Assembly (NCBI GenBank): GCA_022606425.2
Contig: JAHDVF020000882.1
Span: 412,001-476,000, forward strand
Source: Lepidostoma basale
Taxonomy: Eukaryota > Arthropoda > Insecta > Trichoptera > Lepidostomatidae
Direction of reading: 5' to 3'
DNA length: 64,000 nucleotides
The translations under genes and the position numbers were made by a program. Each line of letters starts with the position of its first letter. Position 1 is the first letter of the stretch. Positions 1 through 10,469 of the stretch are shown one piece after another. A model generated the notes under the pieces. The model saw nothing but the letters and a program-made list of their open reading frames with translations, searched no databases and was not told where the DNA came from.

Positions 1-112
1 GTTCGCCGAGTGATGTGTGGATTTACTTGTATCCAGGCTGTCCGTTATACAAAGTTCGGATATATAATTTGGAGTCATTCCATGTAGCGCTTTGAAGACT
101 GTCCAGCAGAGT
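1..112 (-). mobile_element. CR1/L2-like LINE, reverse transcriptase C-terminal fragment
   Basis: The minus strand reads an open stretch with WTVFKALHGMTPNYISEL, the pattern (V-x-K-x-L-H-G-x-x-P-x-Y-I/L-S-x-L) seen near the C-terminus of CR1/L2/Jockey-type reverse transcriptases. It runs off the window edge. The clade is inferred from the motif only. A fragment near 34.3 kb holds the next block of the same kind of protein. Confidence 0.55.
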
Positions 113-116
113 TTAC

Positions 117-166
117 GCATTTAATCTACTTTCATTCTTCTTTTGTAAGTTCCATGCTTCGCTACA
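117..166 (-). mobile_element. LINE-A fragment (internal)
   Basis: About 50 bp match the LINE-A segment that encodes the AWNWQKKDESRINA region in better copies (for example 7300-7380 and 37440-37500). It abuts the CR1/L2-like fragment, so one element probably landed next to or in the other. Confidence 0.6.
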
Positions 167-1237
167 ATACATAAAAAATATTGTTAACAATCTGTATTGG
201 ATATTGTATTTATTTGAGAGTTAAGAAATCTTTTCGCTTTCATAGATATAAGATCCGCTGTATATGGTATATTGGTCCTTGAAGTTTCCCGCGCTAAGAG
301 CCGCGAGCCGCCCGGAGCCGCCATAAAGATGTAGGCGCTGACAGCCGCAGCTCGCTGGCGGGACCGCGGTACACTTTCATTATAAAACTCACTTTCCCGC
401 CGTTCAGACATAAACATTTTTTTGACGTCATCCCATTCGGGGATTTTTTCCCACCCAAAATAATAAGAACATGAAAAGCAATTTTCAGCGGAATAGTTTT
501 CAATCTGAATTTACGATACCCGGTTACCGCCCCGCCGCCATAAAACGTTCACTTTTACACACATGTCGGGAATAATATTTCCAAAACTGTTGTTTCAACT
601 TGTTGTCTGTTTCGTGAGTGTGGGTAACCGCGTCTGTGTGCGGTGTGAGTGTGTTGGGGCCCCAGGAGCCACAAGGGGACATAAACCAACTCGGCCGCTT
701 CGCTGAATTTGGTTTGAGCCAAATGCATTTCGACGCGGATTCCTCTTAACCTGTGCTCGTACCTACTTTTATTTACACTGCGGATTGCGGGTTCCTCCCT
801 GAGCGACATTACGTAGGCATAGAGTTATAAACTACGCCTTCTGAGCTATATTGTTTTACGTGTTATATACACCGATGTGATGCAATCATCGAGAGTGCAC
901 TCCGCCGGTGAGAACGCTCTCTGCATTTACAGATGCGGAAATAATAAATCTGAATAAAAATAAAAACCGATTGTAAGTGCGTACCCAAACACAATATGGA
1001 GCGGGAATTATTGAGCTGCGTAAAATAATTGTCTCTATTCATAACGTCATTGTCATATCTGATAAATAAATACGAAATATCCTCTTGTTATAATTATATT
1101 GATATTGCAACAATTGAGAGATACCAGGTTTACAACGTGCGTATTAAATAAATAACCTAACTTTAATTTTTAATCGAATGTGTTCATAACTTTTAAAAGC
1201 AAAAAAACAACATTTGAACTTACAAACGGTGAAAATG
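167..1237. other. No gene seen; partly GC-rich single-copy DNA
   Basis: Positions about 280-800 are clearly richer in G and C than the surroundings, with many CpG. Short ORFs exist on both strands but none resembles a known protein. The rest is AT-rich. No repeat of another part of the window was seen here. Confidence 0.5.
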
Positions 1238-1245
1238 CAAATTAC

Positions 1246-1692
1246 AATTCTTCTTCTTCTTTCGGTGCTGAGCCAGGTCCCCCCCCAACGTTGGCGGTCA
1301 CTGCAGCAAAGGCATCTCTATCCTGCGCCACTTGGAACAGGTTCTAAACTCTTGTTATTCTTGTCCACTCTTTGATGTTCCGCAGCCAGGACAGCTGCCT
1401 TCTACCAACTCTCCGACGTCCCTCAACTTAGCCCATTAATATCAGTCGAAGGAGTGATATGACCCAAATATAAGACCTTTCTAATTTTCACACTCAACAA
1501 TAGCTCTCTATTGGCTCTGGCTCTCTGCAGTGCGTCTGCATTACTGACCCTATCGGTCCACGGTATACCGAGCATTCTGCGGTATATCCACATCTCGAAC
1601 GCTTCAAACCGTTCATTACATTCACTTTCAGAGTTCAGGTTTCGCACCCATATAGTATTATACATAAATTTTACAATTATACATAAATACAT
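1246..1692 (-). mobile_element. LINE-B (RTE-like) 3' end with GAA tail
   Basis: The minus strand encodes the C-terminal part of an RTE-like reverse transcriptase: RFEAFEMWIYRRMLGIPWTD, then RVSNADALQRARANRELL, then, after a frameshift and loss of part of the YLGHILRG block, a WLRNIKEW-type and AQDRDAFAAVxANVGG segment. This order matches the copy at 9467-10010. The element ends in GAAGAA repeats (TTCTTC on the plus strand at 1247-1262) directly after the ORF end. It is 5'-truncated and frameshifted, so it is dead. Confidence 0.8.
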
Positions 1693-1694
1693 AA

Positions 1695-3248
1695 AAATGC
1701 ATTTTCATAATTTTTTTAAATTTCTAAATTAAGTGCGCCATATTTAATTTAAGAAATGTCCGGTTTCTTTTAACTGGTTGTAACGTCTATAGCTTTTAAA
1801 TTATTTCACACTAAATATAAAACAAAGGAAAATAAAGACGAAATGTTTTTACAAGAGGCTTACAAATTAACCATGAAAAATAATGTTTTTCATGTATCGA
1901 GGCTCTTTCCAATTTGACATTTACTGGATTGTTCATACAGGCATTCCTTTCGTCCACCTACTTTAAGCTACCTTTTGAAAATATACATTTCTTAGTTAAT
2001 AATAATCGAAATATTATATTCACATAAGTTTCTAGCTCTAATTTTAAATATGATGAGTTTAATTAATGAGTTATTTATACAAACATGTTACGTGTGAACT
2101 TAAATAATTCGCAATTAAAAAATATTTAATGTTCATAAGTGGGCACTTGAAGTGAACATTTTATTATCAGTTGGGGTGTTATCGCATCTTAGTATGCAGA
2201 GCGACGCGAACACTTAAGCGGCGTAGATAAAATAAGAACGTATTTCCAGCCACCCAAAGCATGCAGATTTATAAATGGATAGCTTTGTATTTGTTCCACA
2301 GTTCCACGATCACGATGTTATGATAATTACAATAATAATATAAAGAGATATAATCTTTACGCCATTCTGCAACTGCTGTGTGCTTTGGACAGCGGCGGGA
2401 GAAAATGTTCTTTTAAAATAATGCAAAAAATCATATTAAATTCTAAATATGATTTAAAATATGTGTTTTCCAGAAGTTTTGATATATATTGTGGAAATGA
2501 CATGTTTCACCTTTTTTTTTTTTTGGCGTAGTCAATTGAGAGTAGGCGTCTCTAAACATGGCAGCTAGAAATAGCTCCTCATCCCTTTTAAGCCAGTTTA
2601 GTCCCTTATGTTGCGAAGTCAAGAGATTCGCCTCCTACCAACATTTACTTCGACACTCTATTTTATCCTCAGTGATTGAAGCAATTCATATTTTTCTATT
2701 CTAACTACACGACTCAAATATGTCACCTTACGCCATGCTAAGGAATAATAAAATGTTAAAAACCAACATTGAAATCAAATTTTATTAATCATCATCAACA
2801 TAGACCTCCCTTCCACACTTCTGCAAACATCCATCCCTTGCCACTCTCCCAGGTCAATGGCACAGATTGGCAAGGGATAAAAATTCTATTTAGCATTTTA
2901 AAATTTCTTTTCCGTTGCTAATTTCTACTTTTATGATTTAACACATTTTCTAAGATCATGGCGTGGTATCTACAATATATATCGCAGTTTCCTAAAGGCG
3001 GTAGTGCCCTAGAGTCACCGATAAAGCCTTTTAGAATTGCAATTGTGGATTTGGAAGCATTTAGAGGGCATTCGGGTAGTCTAGATATGTGTAGCTAATT
3101 CATTTATTTATTTAAAAAAATATATATTATTTTCGTGTTTTAACGATTGAATATTTATGGACAATTTAAATCCTGCATTTTGATTAAATTTATACCCAAC
3201 TTATAAAATATTTTGTTTACCCAATTCAGTTATTCAATAATTTAAAAT
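1695..3248. other. No gene seen; AT-rich
   Basis: This is AT-rich DNA with a T-run near 2510-2524 followed by about 150 bp of more balanced composition (2525-2680) that I do not recognise. No long ORF or inverted repeat was found. Confidence 0.5.
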
Positions 3249-3352
3249 TGCACAGAGTCTTGCGAGTTCTGTGTCCCAGGAGACCTCGACGTCATAAAAA
3301 CAGATCCACAGATCTATCAAAAGAGGAAGAAGAAGAAGAAGAAGAAGACGAG
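3248..3352 (+). mobile_element. LINE-D tail fragment with GAA repeat
   Basis: The last bases before the (GAA)n run at 3328-3350 resemble the end of LINE-D at 26755-26810 (an aacagatccacagatctat-type segment, then GAA repeats). A 61-codon ORF with a run of glutamates arises only from reading the GAA microsatellite. Confidence 0.5.
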
Positions 3353-3439
3353 TCTTGCAGAAATAGCACAAGCAGTAATGTATCATTAGCTGCTATTAGC
3401 GTCAAAAATATCAAACGGCCTAAAAGCGGATAGCTGTTA

Positions 3440-3801
3440 TAATGGGGGGCGTTATAAAATTTATGTCTCGCAAAGTGGGCGGTGGCCCGAACAAGTTTGG
3501 GAACTTATGATCTATACCATCAAGCAAGACACAAGAAGGTGATCATGCTGACGGAAAGAGAAGTCTCCGAGGACCATTTATTCTAACACATTTTTTTCTA
3601 CTTTCATATGATAGACAAACAGCAATTACATATTTTTTAATTCAGATTAATTAATGTAAAGTGATGAGAAGCAAAACAATATTCAATCAAATTATGTTAG
3701 TTTTTGTCCTTTTTAAATAAATCTATCGGTAGAAATAGGTTAATAACGTTGGGCTCTTATTTAAAGGTATTAGAGTTAAATAATTAAATAACAAAATTTA
3801 A
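3440..3801. other. No gene seen; AT-rich
   Basis: I see no ORF of note and no match to other repeats in the window. Confidence 0.5.
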
Positions 3802-3808
3802 TTAATAT

Positions 3809-3907
3809 GCGAAAAGAGAGGGATGGAGTACCGCATCGGTTAAAGTGTGACAGTCCATTCTTTTTGCCTACCCTTTCGGGGAGACGGCGAGATGGTAAGT
3901 TAGTTAG
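3809..3907 (+). mobile_element. SINE-A copy, 5'-truncated
   Basis: The copy starts inside the GCGAAAAGAGAAGGATGGAG block and runs through the LINE-A-derived end (CATTCTTTxTGCCTACCC, GGGGAGACGGC) to a TTAG tail. TTAATAT flanks it on both sides (3802-3808 and 3908-3914), a plausible 7-bp target-site duplication, although part of that could be tail sequence. Confidence 0.75.
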
Positions 3908-3924
3908 TTAATATTTAAATATAA

Positions 3925-3964
3925 GAAGTGAATGCGGTGCGAATGATGGTGTTCTGAACAAAAT
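3925..3964 (+). mobile_element. LINE-A internal scrap
   Basis: About 40 bp match the LINE-A segment coding for IRSECGANDGV. It sits between a SINE-A tail and the tail of the next, oppositely oriented LINE-A. Confidence 0.6.
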
Positions 3965-4542
3965 AATAACTAACTAACTAACTGACCATCACGCCGTCTC
4001 CCCGGAGGGGTAGGCAGAAAGAATGGAACGCCACACTGTTCTGTCCTGACATACTCTCTCGATTCCTCTACATTCATACATCTTGTAATGCACGCACGTC
4101 GATTCCTCCGACTCCTCACGTGACCGACATTCAATATTTGATTGATTTGATTGTGCCACGTTTTCCTCGGCCTTCCTCTTTTTCTGGTTCCATTTACATT
4201 GTAAACATATAATTTTTTTACCATTCTTCCTTCATTCATTCTTTCCATATGTTCAAACCATCTTAATGATCCTTTCGTTATTTTGTTTATAACACAATCA
4301 TTCGCACCGCATTCACTTCTTATATTTTCATTCGACACTCTATCATACACAGAGTATCCGCACATTCGTCTAAGAGATCTCATTTCTACTGCATTTATTC
4401 TACTTTCATCCTTCTTTTGCCAGTTCCATGCTTCGTATTCATACATAAGGGCAGGTAGAAGGACACCATTGTGCACTGCCATTCTAGATTTTTTGGATAG
4501 GTTTTTGTTTGCGATGACAACTTTAAGTGCACCATTCACTTT
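3965..4542 (-). mobile_element. LINE-A 3' end, long copy, TTAG tail
   Basis: This is one of the longest LINE-A copies (189 codons open on the minus strand). In order it reads MAVHNGVLLPALMYEYEAWN, the QKKDESRINAVEMRSLRRMC block, a GSLRWFEHMERM block and RGRPRKTWHNQINQIL, and should end in an SAYPSGETA-like C-terminus. The last ~25 codons are frameshifted, so the end reads differently. The tail is four TTAG units (CTAA on the plus strand at 3967-3984), two to three bases after the normal stop. The catalytic reverse transcriptase core and endonuclease are missing through 5' truncation. RTE-like clade is inferred from the layout: very short 3' UTR, microsatellite tail and GRP-x-x-x-W C-terminal block. 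Confidence 0.85.
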
Positions 4543-4544
4543 GT

Positions 4545-5110
4545 TGCCTAGTTTAGTTTTTTATTTTATTTATCATAGCGGACGAACAGGCACTGGAGTC
4601 ATTTATTGTGTTCGCTTTATTTTTAGTGTCATAGCTAGTCTACAAGTGAATACAAATGCGCCGAGAAAGTTAGCTCTGGGCTCCCACCCCGGCGCAGAGC
4701 GGACCGACTGTTTACCGCGCGTCTAACTTTTTGATGGTGTTTAGAAAGTGGATTCTCTGACGTCGGTAATCCGAAGCCAGAACATTACAAGTTACAATTA
4801 CACATTTAGTGTTTGTAATTACACAGATTCTGTTCCATAATCCCATTAACAGTCTATCTCCGCCTGCCATGTCCCTTGAAATCTCTTCATAATAGTGTTT
4901 TAGGACTATGCCGTTTCATACCGTATGCAAATAGCTGCGTGCCAGGGGTAAAGTGAGGTAAATTCAATACCACTATCACATAATTTTTAAAAACATTTTA
5001 AAATTGAGAAACTTTTTTTCGCTAATTTTGTGCTCTGAATAAATAATTACTAATTGAGACCAAAAAACAAAAGTAAATAAAGTATTTTATTTAATTATAT
5101 TATATAATAG
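4545..5110. other. No gene seen
   Basis: A moderately GC-rich stretch (4600-4800) has no recognised product. The remainder is AT-rich. Confidence 0.5.
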
Positions 5111-5111
5111 A

Positions 5112-5331
5112 AATAATGAATAAAGAAAGAATGGTAAAAAATACATGTTAACGATGTAAAAGAAACGAGAAATAGAGGAAGACCGAGGAAAACGTGGCAC
5201 GATCAAATAAGTCAAATATTGAATGTCGGCCAAGTGAGGAGTCAGAGAAATCGACGCGCGTGCATGACACGATTTATGAATGTTGAGGAAGCGAGAGAAA
5301 TATCTCAGATGGTTAGTTAGTTAGTTAGTTA
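5112..5331 (+). mobile_element. LINE-A copy lacking the last ~55 bp but keeping its tail
   Basis: LINE-A coding sequence (ERMVKN..., GRPRKTWHDQ, RNRRACMTRFMNVEEAREI) runs to about 5308. It then jumps straight to ATGG plus five TTAG units, skipping the segment that encodes the final SILSAYPSGETA and all of the GGGGAGACGGCG block. The retained tail suggests the deletion arose in the RNA or during reverse transcription, or later by recombination. Confidence 0.75.
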
Positions 5332-5359
5332 TAATAGAAAGAGGAAAGAACTATACTTG

Positions 5360-5690
5360 GAATAACCTTGAGGGCCAGATTGAGAAACGAATTTATTCGA
5401 CAACAAACCAAGGTGACTGAGGTGGCTCTGATGATGGACGGGCTGAAGTGGCAATGGGCTGGCCATATCTGTCGGAGAACTGACGGCCGATGGGGGAGAC
5501 GGGTTCTGGGGTGGAGACCGCGTACAGGATTCCGCAGAGTTGGACGTCCCCCTGCCCGCTGGACCGACGATCTGAATACGATTGCTAGACATGGATGGAT
5601 GGGAGCGGCAATGGATAGGGGGCGGTGGCGTGCTTTTAAATACCTACGTTCAGCAGTAGATGACAGACGGCTGATGACACTTTTTATGCC
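5360..5690 (+). mobile_element. LINE-C (RTE-like) reverse transcriptase C-terminus
   Basis: An open stretch reads LRNEFIRQQTKVTEVALMM, LKWQWAGHICRRTDGRWGRR, VLGWRPRTGFRRVGRPPARW and TDDLNTIARHGWMGAAMDRG. This RRTDGRWG / GRPPxRWTDDL pattern is a very common insect non-LTR element C-terminus. It begins right after the LINE-A tail and has no start codon of its own. Downstream codons after about 5690 are chance read-through. Confidence 0.8.
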
Positions 5691-5756
5691 TACTAAACTA
5701 TGGTATATGAACTCATTTACTCGTTTTTTTGTAGAGGGTATACGACTTCCTTTTTT

Positions 5757-6012
5757 TTAACTGATTCGTGCTCGAATACATAACTCAGATATTTTTATTG
5801 ACTTGACTTAGTTTGTACCTCACAATTATCCGCGACAACGGCAACATGGATTAAATAAACCTGCCACTGTGTAGAACCAGTCTACCAAAGGTAATGCCCG
5901 TGGGCAAGGCAATAACCCTTCTAAACTGTGTCTCTTCGGATGTGGACATTTTTCACGATATTGGGAAGCAAAGCTCAGAGAGCATCTATCTTTTATATTA
6001 TTTATTTAATTG
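5757..6012 (+). mobile_element. LINE-G fragment
   Basis: One frame reads LPLCRTSLPKVMPVGKAITLL, then NCVSSDVDIFHDIG. This matches the LINE-G C-terminal block found at 24864-25088, 39862-40068, 43340-43500 and 43870-44110. A stop in the middle marks it as decayed. The clade is uncertain; it is a non-LTR element by its repeated, 3'-anchored truncations and AATAAA-type ends. Confidence 0.65.
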
Positions 6013-6019
6013 GTATTTG

Positions 6020-6479
6020 CTTTTGTTGTTTTTCTAATTGTACTACCTAGTTTCCTTTTATATCTGTTATTTTAATTGTTATTAAAATTTTAAATTGTCA
6101 TGTGTTATTATTTTATTATTTTTTCTTTAACTTCTTTTTTACTATTCGAAATATTAAAAAAAAAACAATAAACGCATTGTAAAATGTCTGTACGTCAATG
6201 ATTTAAAAAATTGCCTTAAGTTGATTATTACATAAGGACTGAACCAAAGTTTGCTCATTCAGGTTAATACTTTAGTTGTACATTTATAATAATATTTTTA
6301 AATTCAATTGGGTTACTGAAAAATAGGGCGTGAACCCAAAATTGTCTGCACCAGAATCAATATTCCAGCTAAATTTAAATAGTAATAAAATATTTCAAAT
6401 TTATCAAGTTTTACGTCCGGCACATGTAGTTGGATCATATACACTGGTGTTTGTACAGCCGTGCGGTTGGTGAGCAAAT
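6020..6479. other. No gene seen; AT-rich
   Basis: This stretch is AT-rich with an A-run near 6157-6166. Nothing was recognised. Confidence 0.5.
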
Positions 6480-6893
6480 ATGGTTCTTATGAAAAGCGAT
6501 TTTACTTTTCTAAGAATACACCAACAATTTACATTCTGGATTCGGCTTTCTGGGACGTTGTTACATGTCAAAGAAAGTATTTACATACGTTACTTGCGCC
6601 GAAACACTTTTAAAAACTTCCTCACAATATTGTTAAAATGTGGTATCGGTGAAAATGTCCAAAGCATGCATCGACGTGAAGTAATTTGTTATTTTTCACC
6701 GCGATCAGGTTTTTGCTTTGATGTTATTAGGGTCAATCTCGCGGTCGCATTTTATAACTTTGTTATAGTCTGGTTTAAACGTATTAACCCCCTGATGGTT
6801 TTACCGCTAGTTCGATATTTACACTCTTGTGTGAAAATATTAAAACAATTTTTACGATGTTTGCGGCATGTTAAAATTTTATTAACTAACTAA
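6480..6893 (+). CDS. Unrecognised 137-codon ORF, probably spurious
   Basis: This is the longest unexplained ORF outside the repeats. It begins with ATG and its final codons enter the LINE-A tail. The predicted product is hydrophobic and basic, with no signal peptide, repeat or motif that I recognise. It could be an AT-rich chance ORF or a fragment of an old element. No similar stretch occurs elsewhere in the window. Confidence 0.12.
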   Translation: MVLMKSDFTFLRIHQQFTFWIRLSGTLLHVKESIYIRYLRRNTFKNFLTILLKCGIGENVQSMHRREVICYFSPRSGFCFDVIRVNLAVAFYNFVIVWFKRINPLMVLPLVRYLHSCVKILKQFLRCLRHVKILLTN

Positions 6894-7380
6894 CTTACCA
6901 TCACGCCGTCTCCCCGGAGGGGTAGGCAGAAAGAATGGAACGCCACACTGTTCTGTCCTGACATACGCCTCTCGCTTCCTCTACATTCATACATCTTGTC
7001 ATGCACGCACGTCGATTTTTCCGACTCCTCACGTGACCGACATTCAATATTTGATTGATTTGATCGTGCCACGTTTTCCTCGGCCTTCCTCTATTTCTAG
7101 CTCCGTTCACGCCGTTTACATATACCTTCTTTACCATTCTGTCTTCACTCATTCTTTCCATGTGTCCAAACCATCTTAATGACCCTTTCCTTATTTTGTT
7201 CATAACACTTTCATTCGCACCACATTCACTTCTTATACTTGCATTTGTCACTCTATCATATACAGATTTGCCACACATTCGTCTTAGAGATCTCATTTCT
7301 ACTGCATTTATTCTACTTTCATCCTTCTTTTGCCAGTTCCATGCTTCACTTCCATACATTATTATATCCGGTAGATACAT
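6882..7380 (-). mobile_element. LINE-A 3' end, well-preserved copy
   Basis: The minus-strand frame is open from a MYGSEAWNWQKKDESRINAV block through GSLRWFGHMERMSEDRMVKK and NRGRPRKTWHDQINQIL to the proper end SILSAYPSGETA, with its stop at 6901-6903 and the TTAG tail beginning two bases later. It is nearly identical to the copy at 29388-29731 (same KxVYVNGVNGARNRGRPRK wording), which marks a younger subfamily. It is 5'-truncated just upstream of MYGSEAWN. Confidence 0.88.
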
Positions 7381-7381
7381 A

Positions 7382-7704
7382 AATTTAATCTCCTTTTTAA
7401 GACTCAATTCAATTACGAATTATAGAAATTACCGTACTTAACCCAAAGTTGCATGATTTTTCTTTTCTGATTGAAAAAAAAAAGTGTACTTATTACAGCT
7501 CTGATTATGGAAAAATTATAATTTTTTCCATTAAAATTTGATTTATTGATTAGTGCCGCATTTGTCTTAATCTTTTTATCATTATCATCATAACGTATAC
7601 TTTCTTAACCATTATTTTTACAGTATTTCCGTGCACCTGAAATATTTTATTAAATTTTTTAATGTTATAACACTACGTATTTTTATACGTAACACAATGA
7701 ATTT
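7382..7704. other. No gene seen; AT-rich
   Basis: No ORF, repeat or motif was recognised. Confidence 0.5.
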
Positions 7705-7850
7705 TTTCTGAGACGGTTGCGACAGCTGTTTCGCCAACCTATGCTGCCATTATCAAGTGTTACAAACAACAGTTGTTGAGTTGAGTTGTTTGTAACACCC
7801 GGTGATGCCAATATATATTGGCGAAACAGCTGTCGCGACAATCTCATGAA
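7705..7850. repeat. Inverted hammerhead-like module (GACAGCTGTTTCGCC family)
   Basis: The arms read GCGACAGCTGTTTCGCCAA and its reverse complement, with a short centre. On the right arm the plus strand reads GGTGA-T-GCCAA...TTGGC-GAAAC-AGCT-GTC, i.e. a stem II hairpin, GAAAC and GTC. The CTGATGA core is mutated on both arms. The same family occurs at 46.7, 58.6 and 63.2 kb. Confidence 0.7.
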
Positions 7851-8029
7851 AATAAATCGTGATACTAATAATAACAGTGTTTCAAAATTAAAACATTCAA
7901 TTATAATAATGAAATATCATAGTGTTTTTGCCAAAATAATGGATTATCTAAACTGTCTTAGTCAAAAGATGGATGAACGTAGAATAAAGCCATTAAAAAT
8001 GAGATGTTAAATGAAAATATATAAAGTGA

Positions 8030-8222
8030 AGAGTGCAAGTTGAAAAGTGGCAACATCAAATATTTAATGTCGGCCACGTGAGAAGCCGAAGAAATTTACG
8101 TGCATTCATGACACAATGTATGAATTTTGAAAAGCGAGAGAAGCATGTCAGGAAAGAATAGTGTGCCGGTAAATTTTTTCTGCCTGCCCCTTCGGAGAGA
8201 CGGTGTAATGGTTAGTTAATTT
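8030..8222 (+). mobile_element. LINE-A 3' end, decayed
   Basis: LINE-A nucleotide sequence runs from the TWHDQINQIL segment through the end block to ATGGTTAGTTAA. Several substitutions and indels break the frame. Confidence 0.75.
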
Positions 8223-8312
8223 TTTTAAGTATTTATAGTTGACGTTACAATAAGTTATATATTTTTTTACAAATAGTGAAATATAATATTTAAATCTATT
8301 CACATATAAATA

Positions 8313-8460
8313 AACTAACTAACTAACTAACCATCACGCCGTCTCCCCGTAAGGGTAGGCAGAAAGAATGGACTGTCACACTTTTACTGATGCGGCACTC
8401 CATCCTTCTCTTTTCGCCCCGCGGGAGACACGGTGTGATGGGTTACGAACATCATCGCCA
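8313..8460 (-). mobile_element. SINE-A, short form
   Basis: Read on the minus strand it starts TGGCGATGATGTTCG, continues through AACCCATCACACCG, a GCGGGGCGAAAAGAGAAGG block and the LINE-A-like last 50 bp, and ends in TTAG repeats. TATAAATA lies on both sides (8305-8312 and 8462-8469). Its 5' end is at the same base as the copies at 17660-17808 and 54541-54688, so this is a defined short form rather than random truncation. Confidence 0.82.
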
Positions 8461-8518
8461 CTATAAATATGATGTATAAATATGATGTACCTATTTAAAA
8501 CTAGTCGTAGTAATCTAA

Positions 8519-8745
8519 AACTAACTAACCATCACGCCGTCTCCCCGAAGGAGTAGGCAGAAAGAATGGACTGCCACACTTTTCTTTCCTGACATATTTA
8601 TCTCGCTTCCTCAACATTCATACATCGTGTCATGCACGCACGTCGATTTCTCTGACTCCTCACATGGCCGACATTCAATATTTGATTTATTTGATCGTGC
8701 CACGTTATCCTCGGTTTTCCTCTATTTCTGGTTCCATTCGAAAAC
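8519..8745 (-). mobile_element. LINE-A 3' end
   Basis: The minus strand encodes RNRGKPRITWHDQINQIL and RRACMTRCMNVEEAR before a frameshift near the end, then the stop and a TTAG tail. It is 5'-truncated at about 8745. Confidence 0.8.
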
Positions 8746-8749
8746 ACAT

Positions 8750-9466
8750 CACAAAATCGATTTATTTTTTTAAAGAATAATGAATAAATATTTGAAAACA
8801 ATCTGTTGAATGGATGAAAATTTTGCACTTTAATTTTCTATTGATATCCATCAACGATATTTTGTAGCTCTTCATCTATTGATTCCAGTAAATTGTGTAA
8901 CTCTTCAGGCAGAAGTTGCGATACAACCATCTCCTGAATAGAGATATCTCTCACAAAGCGACCATGTTCAATGCTAGAGGCTTCCTAAACTTGTATAGCA
9001 ATCCGTATACAGTTCAAGAGATATGGATGTATTGTATGATACTCCCTAGAAAGCAATTCGTACTATTATATCAATATATAATAGTTACGTGTACGAGTAT
9101 TTCATATAAACATATAAACGTATAATTTCAGAAGCAGGTTTCAAAACACAATACAATTTTACTCAATGGTTTTTTAATATACGAGTACAATACAATAATG
9201 ACGATTTTTTTGTGAATTAGACAATGTTTTTTCCACATTTCGAAAGTGAAAAAAAAACGTGTTTTAATTCATTAAACAATCGTCTTTATGGAATTCTATA
9301 GTGTTAACGCTTTAAATTTATCTAAAAACAACCTCTTATATAAACGAAAACCATAGCTTTTTATTATGGTAAGAGAACCGGATCATCCAGCTATCCTATA
9401 AGAGTAGACTTTGAAGCTGCCCGTGAGCTGAGAATAAGCTATGATTATAAAATACAAACATTAGTA
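8750..9466. other. No gene seen; short Penelope-leader-like motif at 9290-9310
   Basis: The stretch GGAATTCTATAGTGTTAACG at 9290 resembles GGAATTCCACAGTGTTAATG at 62541, 58837 and 19241, where it sits downstream of hammerhead-like arms or beside related sequence. Otherwise the DNA is AT-rich with no ORF of note. Confidence 0.4.
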
Positions 9467-10012
9467 ATGTTGCATCAACGTTATGTTGCACGAGCCGCAT
9501 TTAATAAAATGAGAACATTCGTTTGCAATGAAAATCTTAACTTGAAACTCCGACAAAGAATGATTAAATGTTATATATGGTCTGTTCTACTATACGGCTG
9601 CGAAACCGGGACTCTAAAAGTGAATTTAATGAACCGGTTGGAAGCGTTCAAGATGTGGATATACCACAGAATGCTCCGTATACCGTGGACCGATTAGGTC
9701 AGTAATGCAGACGTACTGCAGAGAGCCAGAGCCAATAGAGAGGTATTGTCAAGTGTGAAAATTAGAAAGGTGTCATATTTGAGCCATGTGCTAAGGGGAA
9801 AAAAATACCACCTCCTTCGACTGATATTAATGGGTAAAGTGGAGGGATGTCGGGGAGTTGGTGGAAGGCAGCTGTCCTGGCTGCAGAACATCAAAGAGTG
9901 GACAGGAATAACAAGAGTTCAGAACCTGTTCCAAGTGGCGCAGGATAGGGATGCCTTTGCTGCAGTGATCGCCAACGTTGGGGGGACCTGACACGGCACC
10001 GAAAGAAGAAAA
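9467..10012 (+). mobile_element. LINE-B (RTE-like) C-terminal region with one nonsense codon
   Basis: A single frame runs from 9467 to 9991 with one TAG at 9695-9697. It reads RAAFNKMRTFVCNENLNLKL, RQRMIKCYIWSVLLYGCETG, NRLEAFKMWIYHRMLRIPW, then VSNADVLQRARANRE, YLSHVLRGKKYHLLRLIL, GKVEGCRGVGGRQLSWLQNI, KEWTGITRVQNLFQVAQDRD and AAVIANVGGT. The order (LYGxET, IPW, LRG, GRxLSWL, AQDRD) is that of RTE/BovB-type reverse transcriptase C-termini. The ORF stops ~15 bp before a short GAAAGAAGAAAAA tail. Confidence 0.85.
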
Positions 10013-10317
10013 ATATTTCAATCTTAGGCAACGAGACATAATTTGATACATAAAAAAAACGGTACTCAAAAGTAATTTTTGATAAGCTAAAAACCGGGAA
10101 CACTGAAATTTCAATACGCAAAATGTTTTTATTTATTTATTTATTTAAATTGCAATACGCAAAATGTTTTTAATTATTTAAAGAAATGATATGAGCTTTT
10201 TCTAAGAGCACTAAAACGCGCATTTCGAGGACTCTGCTTATTGAATCACGCTAACATTGCTAACCATATCGATCCAAGGAATTTGAAGCATTCTACGATG
10301 CATTCCCAATTCTTATT

Positions 10318-10469
10318 AATTTGTTTTTTGGTATACAAATACTTGTAGACAAATACTGGATTTTTACCCATTGCGGGTTAATTATTTTTTAAGTATGATT
10401 TTTGATTAACCCGCAATGGGTAAAAATCCAGTATTTTTCTACAAGTATTTGTATACAAGAAAACAAATT
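10318..10469. repeat. Fold-back element with ~65-bp arms
   Basis: The left arm 10318-10382 and right arm 10405-10469 are reverse complements with only a few mismatches. The inner part is GTATACAAATACTTGTAGAC on the left, and the arms close on TTAACCCGCAATGGGTAAAA. The spacer is ~22 bp of AT-rich DNA. There is no coding capacity. It could be a fold-back MITE or a palindrome produced by an inverted duplication. No second copy was seen in the window. Confidence 0.85.

Noticed and set aside
3248..3433. Acidic protein with a poly-glutamate run
   Set aside because: The run is the GAA microsatellite at the end of a LINE fragment read in frame.
4283..4726. 147-codon plus-strand ORF
   Set aside because: It is antisense to LINE-A for its first half, and equivalent antisense ORFs recur at 7160, 29660 and 37420.
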